64,000 nucleotides of DNA from Mugil cephalus (taxonomy: Eukaryota; Chordata; Actinopteri; Mugiliformes; Mugilidae): assembly GCF_022458985.1 (NCBI RefSeq), contig NC_061787.1, positions 2,884,001-2,948,000 of the forward strand, in the 5' to 3' direction. Under the pieces are notes generated by a model. That model did no database searches. It saw only the letters and a program-made list of their open reading frames with translations, and was not told where the DNA came from. Made by a program: the position numbers and the translations under genes. The first letter of the stretch is position 1. Each line of letters starts with the position of its first letter. Positions 1-9,345 of the stretch are shown one piece after another.

Positions 1-402
1 GATACTCAGGGACTTGAGTCCTGTTCAGAGCAGCAGTGGAGCAGCTGTGGAGCTCAGCCAGCTTCCTTTCAGCTTCATGTTAACGTGTTGGAGTGAACAC
101 ACACAGACCTGCAGAGACTTTTAGCATCAAGTCTGTTTCCTCTGCAGATTTCACTAAGAAACTGCTGAGAGTCCTGAACGCTTCATTACTGCACCAACAC
201 TTTAGTGATGGATTTACTGCTGCTCCATGGAAACAAAGATCAGCTGACTAAGAAACTCATGGTTACTAAATGTAAAGCTGCTTCTGTGATGTGCAGGCTT
301 CAGTCAGACTGATCTCAGAGCTGTGATCAGTTGTTGATCAGATGTGATGAATGACCACCACTGTCTCTATACATCTTGGAAGGCTGTCAGCTGGAATCCA
401 GC
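1..402. other. Conserved 3' flank of gene 1
   Basis: No gene seen. The sequence repeats almost base for base after gene 5 (from about 62792) and, less exactly, after genes 2, 3 and 4 (14280, 33165, 45700). It shares 'gatactcagggac' only with the gene 5 copy; genes 2-4 read 'agagcagcaggga' there. Short open frames on the plus strand are not conserved as protein. Confidence 0.6.
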
Positions 403-408
403 TTTATT
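403..408 (-). terminator. Gene 1 polyadenylation signal
   Basis: AATAAA on the minus strand inside CCAGGAAATAAAGC, 260 bp beyond the TGA at 668-670. The same signal in the same context follows genes 3, 4 and 5, which supports it as the real 3' end. Confidence 0.65.
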
Positions 409-1932
409 TCCTGGACACATCAACACAACAACAACAGTCGTCTTCACATCAGCTCAAACACATGATCACAACAAGCTTCTGGCTCATCTGATTGGCTGAC
501 TGTTGTCTCTCTCTCTGTCTTTCTGTCCAATCCTGAAGCCTGTCTCCATTCTCCTCTCACAGCTTCACTGAGAAGCTGCAGGTTTACAGGAAACACTGGA
601 TCTTTGATACCAACTGTGTTTAGGACGATACTGATGAAAGCAGCATGGACTGACTGGAACCCTCTACTCACCTCAGAGTCTCCAGTTTATAGTCTGGACT
701 CTCCACAAGATCAAGAAGCTGCTTCACATCTGAATCCTTCAGGTTGTTGAGACTCAGGTCCAGATGTTTCAGATTGGAGGGGTTGGACTTCAGAGCTGAG
801 ACCAGAGAATCACAGCTGATCTTTGACAAACTGCAGTTCTCCAACCTGAATAAATAAGAAAAGATGGGGATTAAATCCTGAATAATTCAATCAGATGTGT
901 TCAGGTTTTAAATGTGCAGCTCAACATTACTGTGTCCTAACAGCCTTTAAGCTTCATTGACTTTAACATTTTCTACAGTTTCTGCTACAAACACTCATCT
1001 TGAACTAAAGGACATTTGCAGATTTATGGAGGAAAGTTGTGGATGAAGATGAATTAGATTCAGTTGGTGATTAAACATATCAGATCTACAACAGTAACAG
1101 ACAGTGAACTGACCTCAGAGTCTCCAGTCTACAGTCTGGACTCTCCAGAAAACCACACAGCTGCTTCACTCCTGAATCCTTCAGGTTGTTGTCACTCAGG
1201 TCCAGATGTTTCAGATGGGAGGGGTTGGACTTCAGAGCTGAGACCAGATAATAACAGCTGATCTCTGACAAACTGCATTCATTCAAACTGAATAAAGAAT
1301 AAAAGAATAAAAGTTCCTTATTGAAATCATGTGTTCAGAGCTGAAGGTTCAGAATGAGCAAGTTTACAAAATGGAAACTTCAAACATCTGAAGTCAACAG
1401 GAAACAGCTTTAAACAGTCAAACAGAACAAGTGAAGAAGAACTCTCATTAATATTAATAACAACATAAAGACGTAGTGACTTCAGCTCTGAACTCTGACA
1501 GCTCCACCAGAGGCTCCATCTCTACAAAATTATGTTGTGCAGAAAAATTTATTTCTGATTCCACTGAAGATTCTCAAGTTTCCAAAGAAAACAAACACAT
1601 CAGGATGAATTCAAACAAAGTCTAATTTTCTGCAGCATTGATGCTGTTTACTTTGAATATGTCTCTATAATCATCACTAGACTCCACAAACAGATACTGA
1701 ACATTTATTAGTTCCAGTCTGATGTGGTGGAAATGATTTTAGTTCTGTTCTAAGTGTCTGACAGATTTAGGGTGGAAATCAAGAGTTTCAGATTCAATCA
1801 TCCAGTGGAGGATTTTTCTTCTATGAAGCTTTGAAATCTGGAGCTCAACATCAGTAGAATATCAGCCTGATGTCACCACAACTTTACCATCATATTCATC
1901 TCAGCACACAAAGAAAACATGGAGTCTGACCT

Positions 1933-1978
1933 CAGAGTCTCCAGTTCATAGTCTGGACTCTTCACAAGATCAAGAACA
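1933..1978 (-). pseudogene. Truncated LRR exon fragment
   Basis: The last ~46 nt of a '[11 protein letters not shown]'-type LRR exon with its GTCAGACTC donor. It stops abruptly at 'gatcaagaa' and runs straight into intron sequence (catatcagatctacaac) that normally lies after a different LRR exon. This is a recombination scar just downstream of LRR exon 2015-2187. Confidence 0.75.
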
Positions 1979-2330
1979 TATCAGATCTACAACAGTAACA
2001 GACAGTGAACTGACCTCAGAGTCTCCAGTCTACAGTCTGGACTCCCAGAATACCACACAGCTGCTTCACATCTGAATCCTTCAGGAAGTTTCCTCTAAGG
2101 TCCAGATGTTTCAGATGGGAGGGGTTGGACTTCAGAGCTGAGACCAGAGAATCACAGCTGATCTCTGTCAACCAACATCTATACAATCTGAATAAAGAAT
2201 AAAATATGTAGATTAAATCATTAATATATTTTGTTTGCATTTGTCTACATAGTTGAACACCAGAGGGTGTCAACATTATATGAGATTGATGCAGTTATAT
2301 TCCTGCAGCTAAATATTTTGTTACTTCAGT

Positions 2331-2336
2331 GTGTGT

Positions 2337-2415
<79 letters not shown>
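2331..2415. repeat. (TG)n microsatellite
   Basis: About 85 bp of almost pure TG dinucleotides in the intron between gene 1 LRR exons three and four. Open frames of Cys-Val or Thr-His repeats across it are artefacts. Confidence 0.97.
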
Positions 2416-2416
<1 letters not shown>

Positions 2417-3987
2417 CCATAACCAGCCCTCCCAGGGAACTATCCTTGTGATCTTTATTGAGTGTAGTTACTTCGTGTGGCACGGAGGGCAGTGCTACAC
2501 CTCAGTGAATAGAGGGGGAGAAAATAGTACAACAAAAATGTGGAAGGATGGACAGTAGAAGAGAGGCATGTGGTGCTGGTAGGAACTGGTTGTGTGTAGG
2601 GTCCTAACAGCCTTTAAGCTTCATTGACTTTAACATTTTCTACAGTTTCTGCTACAAACACTGGTCTTGAAGTAAAGGACATTTACAATCAGTTGGTGAT
2701 TAAACATATCAGATCTACAACAGTAACAGACAGTGAACTGACCTCAGAGTCTCCAGTCTACAGTCTGGACTCTCCAGAAAACCACACAGCTGCTTCACTG
2801 CTGAATCCTTCAGGTTGTTGTCACTCAGGTCCAGATGTTTCAGATGGGAGGGGTTGGACTTCAGAGCTGAGACCAGAGAATCATAGATGATCTCTGATAA
2901 ACTGCAGTTCTTTAATCTGAATAAAGAATAAAAGACATTGATACAATCATGAATAATTCAATCAGATGTGTTCAGGTGTTAAATGTTCAGCTCAACATTA
3001 CTGTGTCCTAGCAGCCTTTAAGCTTCATTGACTTTAACAACTAACAGAGGACATTTTCTACAGTTTCTGCTACAAACACTGGTCTTGAACTAAAGGACAT
3101 TTACAGATTTATGGAGGAAAGTTGTGGATGAAGATGAATTAGATTCGGTTGGTGATTAAACATATCAGATCTACAACAGTAACAGACAGTGAACTGACCT
3201 CAGAGTCTCCAGTCTACAGTCTGGACTCTCCAGAAAACCACACAGCTGCTTCACTCCTGAATCCTTCAGGTTGTTGTTACTCAGCTCCAGATGTTTCAGA
3301 TGGGAGGGGTTGGACTTCAGAGCTGGTCCCAAAGAATCACAGCTGATCTCTGACAACCAGCAGTTCTTCAAACTGAATAAAGAATAAAAGTGAAATGTAT
3401 GATGTGTTTCATGGTGACTCAGAGCAGCAGCCTTCTATCAGTCTTACTCAACAACATCAGTAACCGTCTGTGACTGTGTATTTAGTTTTCATCATCAGTG
3501 GAGAAGTGAATGGACTGTTACACCAAAGCAGCATATTTACCAGGACTTGTTGTTGCCAGTTATGTTCTTCAGCCATTCAGAAAAACACAACATTTATCAA
3601 CTAAAGAACATCTAACACATCAGTCAATGATTTGAATTGAATAAATAAATAAAATCTCCAACAGCTCCAGTCAGTGAACTGACCTCAGAGTCTCCAGTCT
3701 ACAGTTTGGACTCTCCAGTCCAGCAGACAGATGCTTCATTCTTGAATTGTTCAGGTCATTATTACTCATGTCCAGCTCTGTCAGATAGGAAGGGTTGGTC
3801 TTCAGAACTGAGGACACAACTTCACAGTGAATGTCTGAGAGTCCACATCCAGTTAATCTGTGATTAGAAAAGATATAAATCTGTAAAATGAGATCATTAC
3901 CATTCTGGATCCAGACTGAATGAGTATGAAACAGAGTGAGGTGATCATCTGATAAACATCTGATTGATTCTCTTGATCAGTACTCAC

Positions 3988-5750
3988 TGAGCCTTTCTGC
4001 AGTTCCTCACAGCTGGCATCAGTCTCTGTCGTCCCTCATCTGATGTGTTGTACTTTTTCAGGTCCAACTCATCCAGAGCACTGGATCACAGAGAGTTTCT
4101 TCTTTGATCTGTTCTTTGACTTCAGAAACTCTTGGATCTCCTGATGAACTGGGAGGTCGTTCATCTCCATCAGACAGTGGAAGATGTTGATGCTTCTGTC
4201 AGGAGAGACTGTATAAGTGTTTATATTCTTCAAGTTGTAGATGGCTCTCTGGATGATTTCTGGACTGTTCTCTGTCTGACCCAGCAGACCTCCTAAGAGT
4301 CTGTGGTTGGACTCCAGAGAGAGGCCATGAAGGAAGCGAATAAACAGGTCCAGGTGACCGTTTTTACTCTCTAGGGATTTATACATGGCTCCATACAAGA
4401 AGTTATACAGAGACTTAGTGGAATCTTGGTGGCCTTTCCTCAGGAAGTCTTTCAGTACCTCTATCTTCTTGTTGGTGTAACAGTGGAACATGTAGACTGC
4501 AGCCAGAAACTCCTGAACGCTCAGATGAACAAAGCAGTAGACTGATTTCTGGAAGATCACACTCTCTCTTTTCAAGATCTCTGTACAAACTCCTGAGTAC
4601 ACTGAGGCCTCTGTCACATCCAGACCACAGCGCTCCAGGTCTTCTTGGTAGAACATGATGTTTCCATCCTCCAGATGTTCAAATGCCAGCCTCCCCAGCT
4701 TCAGAAGAACTTCCCTGTCAGCCTCCATCAGCTCCTGTGGACTCATCTCATGTCCCTCATGGTACTTGTTCTTCTTCCTCTTTGTCTGAACCATCACAAA
4801 GTGTGAGTACATGTCAGTCAGGGTCTTGGGCAGCTCTCCTCTCTGCTCTGTAGTCAACATGTGCTCCAGAACTGTAGCAGTGATCCAGCAGAAGACTGGG
4901 ACTGCACACAGGATGTGGAGGCTCCTGGAGGTCTTGATGTGGGAGATTCTGATTCTGCTGGACAGCTCTTCATCTCTGAACCTCCTCCTGAAGTACTCCT
5001 CCTTCTGGGCGTCAGTGAAGCCTCGTACTTCTGTTACCCTGTCAACACATGTAGGAGGGATCTGATTGGCTGCTGCAGGTCTGGAAGTGATCCAGACCAG
5101 AGCCGAGGGAAGCAGCTTCCCCTTGATGAGGTTTGTCAGCAGCACGTTGACTGATGCCTTCTGTGTGACATCAGACACAACCTCACTGTTGTTGAAGTCC
5201 AGTGAAAGTCTGCTTTCATCCAGGCCGTCAAAGATGAACAAAAGTTTCCAGACAGCCAGCTGCTCTGCTGTGACCTTCTGTAATGTTGGATGGAAAACAT
5301 GGAGCAGCCTGAGAAGACTGTACTGCTCATCTTTGATCAAGTTCAGCTCCCTGAACGAAAGCACAATCACCACACTGACATCTTGGTTTTCCAAACCCTC
5401 TGCCCAGTCCAGAGTGAACTTCTGCACTGAGAATGTTTTTCCAATGCCAGCGACGCCGTAGGTCAGAACCAGTCTGATGCGTCTCTGTTGGTCAGGTAAG
5501 GCTTTAAAGATGTCGTGGCACCTGATTGGAGTGTCATGGAGGGCCTTCATCTTGGAAGCTGTCTCAAGCTGCTTCACCTCATGTTGGGTATTAACCTCTT
5601 CACTCTGTCCCTCTGTGATGTAGAGCTCAGTGTAGATCCTGTTGAGGAGGGTTCCTCTTCCTCTTACATCAGTTCCTTCAGTCACATGTTCACATCTCCT
5701 CCTCAGACTGATCTTATGTTCATCTAAAACCTCCTGCAGACCAACATCAG
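3988..5750 (-). pseudogene. Gene 1 FISNA-NACHT exon with 38-nt deletion
   Basis: Starts after a TTTCCAG acceptor with the FISNA domain ([11 protein letters not shown], then [15 protein letters not shown]), followed by NACHT with Walker A GVAGIGKT and Walker [12 protein letters not shown]. It is 1763 nt, against 1798 in genes 2 and 4: one extra codon (SRIRISHIK instead of SRIISHIK) and a 38-nt loss near 4078. The loss removes the segment that follows HCS in the paralogues ([17 protein letters not shown]) and changes frame, giving a TGA at 4069-4071. The ancestral GTGAGT donor is still present at 3982-3987. Confidence 0.92.
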
Positions 5751-6226
5751 CTGGAAAGAAGAAACAGTCATCCCTGTTTAAGTCACAAAGTACAGAAAAC
5801 TGACTTTAAAGAGTTTATTTTTCCTCTTCTCATGTTAACTCATTTTTAGAGGATACGTTAGAAATGCTCTTTGTTTTATCAGCTTCTGAGGGGCCGTGTC
5901 AGTGTTTGATTGACAGCAGCTCATCTGCAGCTCTTCATCTAACAGCTCACTGTGGTTGTTCCTTCCTTCTTTTAACTGCACTACCAACAAAATACTACTA
6001 ATCAGGTAACAAACATTTCCTCTGGCTGTTTCCAAATAAAAGCCTCTTAGTGGTCGATTACAACAGGAACAGATCAATTTATATCAGCAGTAATTAACAA
6101 AGATCAGATATGAGTAAAATAAGGCTGGCATGTGAAGTTCAAGGAAAGAAAAGAGAATAAATAAAACTATAGGAATCTAAACTGATTTTACCAAGAGTCC
6201 ATCAGCAGACAGATGTACAGTCTTAC

Positions 6227-6420
6227 TTGTTCTGGATCTTTGTCCACACTGGGGACAGGAGGAGTGTCCTGATGAAGCAGACTGGTCCCAGTATGAGGTG
6301 ATGCACTGTCTGCAGAACCAGTGTCCACAGCTGGTAGAGACTGGATCCTTCAGGACGTCCTGACACAAAGCACAGCAGGACAGCTGCTCCTCCACAGAAA
6401 CATGACTCCTCTTCCTCTCA
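6227..6420 (-). CDS. Gene 1 RING-finger exon (C3HC4)
   Basis: A 194-nt exon between a TTGACAG acceptor and a GTAAGA donor. The translation holds a full C3HC4 RING: C-A-L-C, eleven residues, C-G-H-W-F-C-R-Q-C, then C-P-Q-C sixteen residues on. All eight zinc ligands are present. RING domains usually recruit E2 enzymes for ubiquitin transfer; activity here is inferred from family only. The exon adds one nt of phase at each end, joining the [10 protein letters not shown] exon to the FISNA exon in frame. Confidence 0.88.
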
Positions 6421-6502
6421 CTGTCAACACATTTACACTTTTTTGGTGAAACATTTGACATGACTGTCACGAAGCTCAGACGCTCACAGAGAACAGGACA
6501 AG

Positions 6503-7138
6503 CTCTCTGTGAGCCTGAAAGAATGGCTGCATGTCTCCAGTAGCTCTGTGAAGAATAACCTTTTATTCTTAGTGTGTTAATGGTTGTTTTTGTCTGCCTT
6601 GTTGTTGTGTTTCTGTGCCTTAAACCAATCAAAATGGTTTCTGGTCGTTTTTGTCTTTTTGTGCTGTTTTTATTTTGTTTTTTCTAGAGTCGTTGACTGT
6701 GCAACGTGAACGTGAACATGAAGCCTTTGGCAGCAGGATCGATGGACTGTGTGCACTTGATGGGACACAGAGGGAGCGTGCCATGAGAAGTGCTTTGCAG
6801 ACCTGGTTCATAGGACCACAGTACGCCTGTGCCTGGCTTCAGACTCTTCAGGTGGACACGCTCCGTTTGAGTTTACATCCCTCCCTCAGCCACAAGGACA
6901 AGGAAACACCATGCGACACGATCCATGCCACTGTTGCTATGCAACTGGCCAAACAACCACATTGCATTGGACACTGTTTTGCTATAATGCTAATTCTGTA
7001 CATTTGTTGACTGCACTCTTTATTTTTATTTTACTTTAATCTTTATCTTATTTTGTCTTTCTTGTGGTTTTTATGAGTGTTTACTTTTATGTGCAACAAA
7101 GTTACTGTGACAAAGTAATTTTTCCCGTGGATCATTAA
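6503..7138 (+). mobile_element. Retroposon-like insertion in gene 1 intron
   Basis: Genes 2 and 3 run directly from 'gagaacaggaaaag' into 'ttgaatt...caactct', whereas gene 1 has ~635 bp in between. The insert ends in a T-rich stretch followed by 'ggatcattaaag', similar to the 3' tails of fish non-LTR elements. It contains a 119-codon plus-strand open frame (6651-7010) that I do not recognise and do not consider a gene. Family not identified. Confidence 0.5.
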
Positions 7139-7800
7139 AGTCTAAGATTTCAACTCTGCTGCTTTCATCAACACCAATGGACTCCTTCGTTTTCCTATCT
7201 GTCATATTAAACACTGAGTGATCTACCTGCTGTTTTTCAACACTTCCTGCAGAGACTTCACAGTAAAAGTCCTCCATCAAAGAGAGCTGATTCTGTCCTT
7301 CACTGTTGTAGCTTGAGTTAGTTCAGTCTGAACTGAGCTTAGAAGAGTCTAAGAAGTGTTACTGACAGGGAACTGGACTGGTGGAGATGATTGATCAGAT
7401 AAAGATCACATTCTAACTATACTGGCTGGTTGCTACACACCGACTATGGGATGAGAAAACTGCAGTTCAATCCATCTACTAGTACCCAGCTGTAAATTAT
7501 TACAAACTTCAACATTAGGACAAATATATCTGACTATTGATGAGTGGACATTCTGAAATGGAGGTTCTCAGTGTTTTACTACAGAAATACCATCAGTACT
7601 TCCTGGTTCTAAAACCCAGACTAGGATCTGACCTACCTGCACTAAAACATCTGCATCATGACTATAAATCTTTCAGCAGAACATTTCTGCTTCATCCTAA
7701 AATCATCATCTTCCATCAGGTCAGTTTACAGTAGAAACAGTCTCTTACTTACAGAGGTGAGTAAAATGAGTCATGAACAAGTTAGTACTAGTTCTCTTAC

Positions 7801-7920
7801 TTTGTGTCTGAGGGTCCAGGTTCTTCACTGAAGTCTGGAGGTTTGTGTTTAGACCTGTCACTCTTCATAGACAGACAGCTGGATACTGTAGACTCTGCTC
7901 TCTGTCTGTGGTACTGACCT
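7801..7920 (-). CDS. Gene 1 [14 protein letters not shown] exon, proximal copy
   Basis: A 120-nt symmetric exon with a CTGCAG acceptor and GTAAGA donor. It encodes [20 protein letters not shown] followed by a Pro/Glu-rich tail ending in GPSDTK. Flanking intron sequence (gtaaaatgagtcatgaacaa) is shared with the distal copy, showing that exon and intron were duplicated together. The split codon at its 3' end joins in frame to the RING exon. Confidence 0.82.
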
Positions 7921-8260
7921 CTGCAGAAAAAGAATATGTTGTACTCTAATCATTCGCTCATAAATGAAATAAGTGAAATCATTTCATTGGTAGTAAACAC
8001 AAAAACTACAGTTGCTGCAGATAATGAGATGGTTTCATGTTTGTAACAGTCCTCTGACATTAGATTACAGCTATTCTAGGAGACTGACAGCTGTCAGAGA
8101 AGATTAGAGAAAGACACGACTCGTTATTTCTATTTTAGTCACAAAAACCTTTTCAAAGTATTTTAGTAAAAAATAGTCAACCACTGGGGACAGAAAATAT
8201 CCTGGAATTGACAGAGGTGAGTAAAATGAGTCATGAACAAGTTAGTAGTAGTTCTCTTAC

Positions 8261-8380
8261 TTTGTGTCTGAGGGTCCAGGTTCTTTACTGAAGTCTGGAG
8301 GTTTGTGTTTGGACCAGTCACTCTTCATAGACAGACAGCTGGATGTTGTAGACTCTGCTCTCTGTCTGTGGTACTGATCT
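8261..8380 (-). CDS. Gene 1 [14 protein letters not shown] exon, distal copy
   Basis: A 120-nt exon, CTGCAG acceptor and GTAAGA donor, phase symmetric (1 nt in, 2 nt out). It encodes about 40 residues beginning [10 protein letters not shown] and containing [18 protein letters not shown], a low-complexity, charged and Ser/Pro-rich segment. Such repeated exons are a known N-terminal feature of fish NLRC3-like proteins; their role is not established. It differs from the proximal copy at only a few residues, so it is a recent exon duplicate. Confidence 0.8.
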
Positions 8381-8412
8381 CTGCAGATACAAACATGTTT
8401 TATTCTCATCAG

Positions 8413-8464
8413 CACAAGATAAGATAAGATAAGATAAGATAAGATAAGATAAGATAAGATAAGA
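8413..8464. repeat. (AAGAT)n microsatellite
   Basis: About ten copies of a five-base AAGAT unit, just 3' of the gene 1 start exon. Genes 2 and 3 carry only one to three copies at the same place, so it has expanded in gene 1. Confidence 0.95.
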
Positions 8465-8480
8465 AATTAATTCATCCTAC

Positions 8481-8518
8481 ATGTTTATCCCAGGTTCTCT
8501 CTCCTCCCCTTTCACCAT
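8481..8518 (-). CDS. Gene 1 start exon
   Basis: A 38-nt coding piece that begins ATG at 8516-8518 and ends at a GTAGGA donor, encoding MVKGEEREPGIN plus two bases of a split codon. The position matches the start exons of genes 2 and 3, which read MEEEEDREPGIN and [12 protein letters not shown]. The exon continues a short way upstream as 5' UTR to a CTCTCAG acceptor. The ending phase (2 nt) fits the following exon exactly, which supports this start. Confidence 0.7.
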
Positions 8519-9129
8519 CTTCTGGCCTTTAATCAGTCTGAGAGATAAACCAGAAACACTGGTTCAGTTACAGTACTTCATGTTCATCAGGTAGATAACG
8601 CAACACAACACAACATAACAGTGTAGAGTGTAAATTGTGATTGGGCTGAAACCATATCCAAAGCATCAGATTATCAGAAAATGATGCAGTCGAAGAACTT
8701 GAAAATCACCACAGAGGTAGCTGGAGAAATGTAGAACAAGAATCTGGTGGAGTTGGCAGAAATCAATTTGATTTTTTTCTTACTTAAGTTTTTAAATCTG
8801 ACTATGCAGTAATGAGTTGTATTCTGAATGTGCTTCAATAATCTGTTTTAATCATTAAACATAATGTAGTAAAACAACCACAAAGTAATGACGGATGTGT
8901 GTATTTCAACAAATGAAAATAAGAAAAATATATATTTCTGAGTTTACGAGATGCCCTTGAATGCACCATGATACCGCAGATACGCTTTACCGTATGACGT
9001 GTAGATAGCGGGACTGTGCCTCCACGAAGCGCAAATGGCGGTGACTGCAGTTTGGTTTCAGTGGTTGAATCAAACTCGTCTTCCATGTATAGTCCACATG
9101 AAGCAGAGAAAGAAAAATATTAAAACTCG

Positions 9130-9345
9130 CTTCGATTCAGTCTTTCCTCCTTCTGCTCTGAATCGAAATGGAGTCTGAACAAACTGAACACTTTCACATT
9201 CACTGACCAACGGCACGTCTTAAAATAGACACACTCAACCCCCAAGAAAATTCCAACACACACACACATGTCTGTCTGTGTGTTTATTTCGTCCACCTAA
9301 GAGTTCCCACCTGTTCTCGTGATATTTGATCACCTTCTCAAGTGA
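9130..9345 (-). promoter_or_regulatory. Gene 1 upstream region, decayed promoter
   Basis: Aligns with the promoters of genes 2-4. The ISRE position reads GAATGTGAAAGT (9190-9201), one mismatch from GAAAGTGAAAGT in genes 2 and 3. The first-exon donor, GTGAGTT in the others, reads GAAGCGAGTT with the GT lost (about 9125-9132). The CACCTGGTCAGGTG palindrome is degraded to TCACCTTCTCAAGTGA at 9330-9345. This fits loss of function together with the coding lesions. Confidence 0.55.

Larger units (their letters stand above)
672..3857 (-). pseudogene. Gene 1 LRR exon array (six exons), one frameshifted
   Basis: LRR exons at 3684-3857, 3199-3372, 2743-2916, 2015-2187, 1114-1287 and 672-845. Each intact exon is 174 nt and encodes two RI-type LRRs with cores such as [14 protein letters not shown] and [16 protein letters not shown]. 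The exon nearest NACHT is a distinct type ([19 protein letters not shown]). Exon 2015-2187 is 173 nt: one base is missing where the others read GGACTCTCC (plus strand), which shifts the frame inside the second LRR. The array lies downstream of the premature stop in the NACHT exon, so it would not be translated in any case. Confidence 0.88.
403..8518 (-). pseudogene. NLR gene 1: RING-FISNA-NACHT-LRR gene (NLRC3-like), disabled
   Basis: Intracellular NLR of the fish-expanded NLRC3-like group. Model exons, 5' to 3': 8481-8518 (ATG), 8261-8380, 7801-7920, RING 6227-6420, FISNA-NACHT 3988-5750, LRR exons 3684-3857, 3199-3372, 2743-2916, 2015-2187, 1114-1287 and 672-845, then TGA at 668-670 and AATAAA at 403-408. 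The frame is open up to the NACHT exon. There a 38-nt deletion relative to the three paralogues forces a stop at 4069-4071, which would give a 717-residue product with no LRRs. LRR exon four is also 1 nt short, and the 5' UTR exon donor and ISRE are degraded. The family normally acts as a cytosolic sensor; this copy could at most make a RING-NACHT fragment. I infer a recent pseudogene, because its other exons and splice sites are well kept. Another possibility is an expressed truncated regulator. Confidence 0.85.

Noticed and set aside
444..671. Minus-strand 75-codon frame directly after the terminal LRR exon (also at 33614, 46140, 63235)
   Set aside because: It begins with GTG of the unused splice donor and runs in the 3' UTR out of the LRR frame. 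No domain; broken in gene 2.
1064..1261. Plus-strand ~65-codon open frame over LRR exons, repeated in most LRR exons
   Set aside because: It is the antisense of the LRR coding sequence, kept open by codon composition. No splice or promoter context, and its conservation follows the LRR strand.
2231..2558. Open frames of Cys-Val and Thr-His repeats
   Set aside because: Translations of the (TG)n microsatellite.
672..3857. Regularly spaced near-identical units that could suggest a CRISPR-like or satellite array
   Set aside because: The units are LRR exons with splice sites and irregular intron spacing of hundreds of bases.
4811..5461. Plus-strand frames of 84-131 codons opposite the NACHT exons
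   Set aside because: Shadows of the NACHT coding strand, appearing identically in all four genes.
6651..7010. 119-codon plus-strand frame in gene 1 intron
   Set aside because: Lies inside an inserted retroposon-like segment; no recognisable domain and no paralogue.
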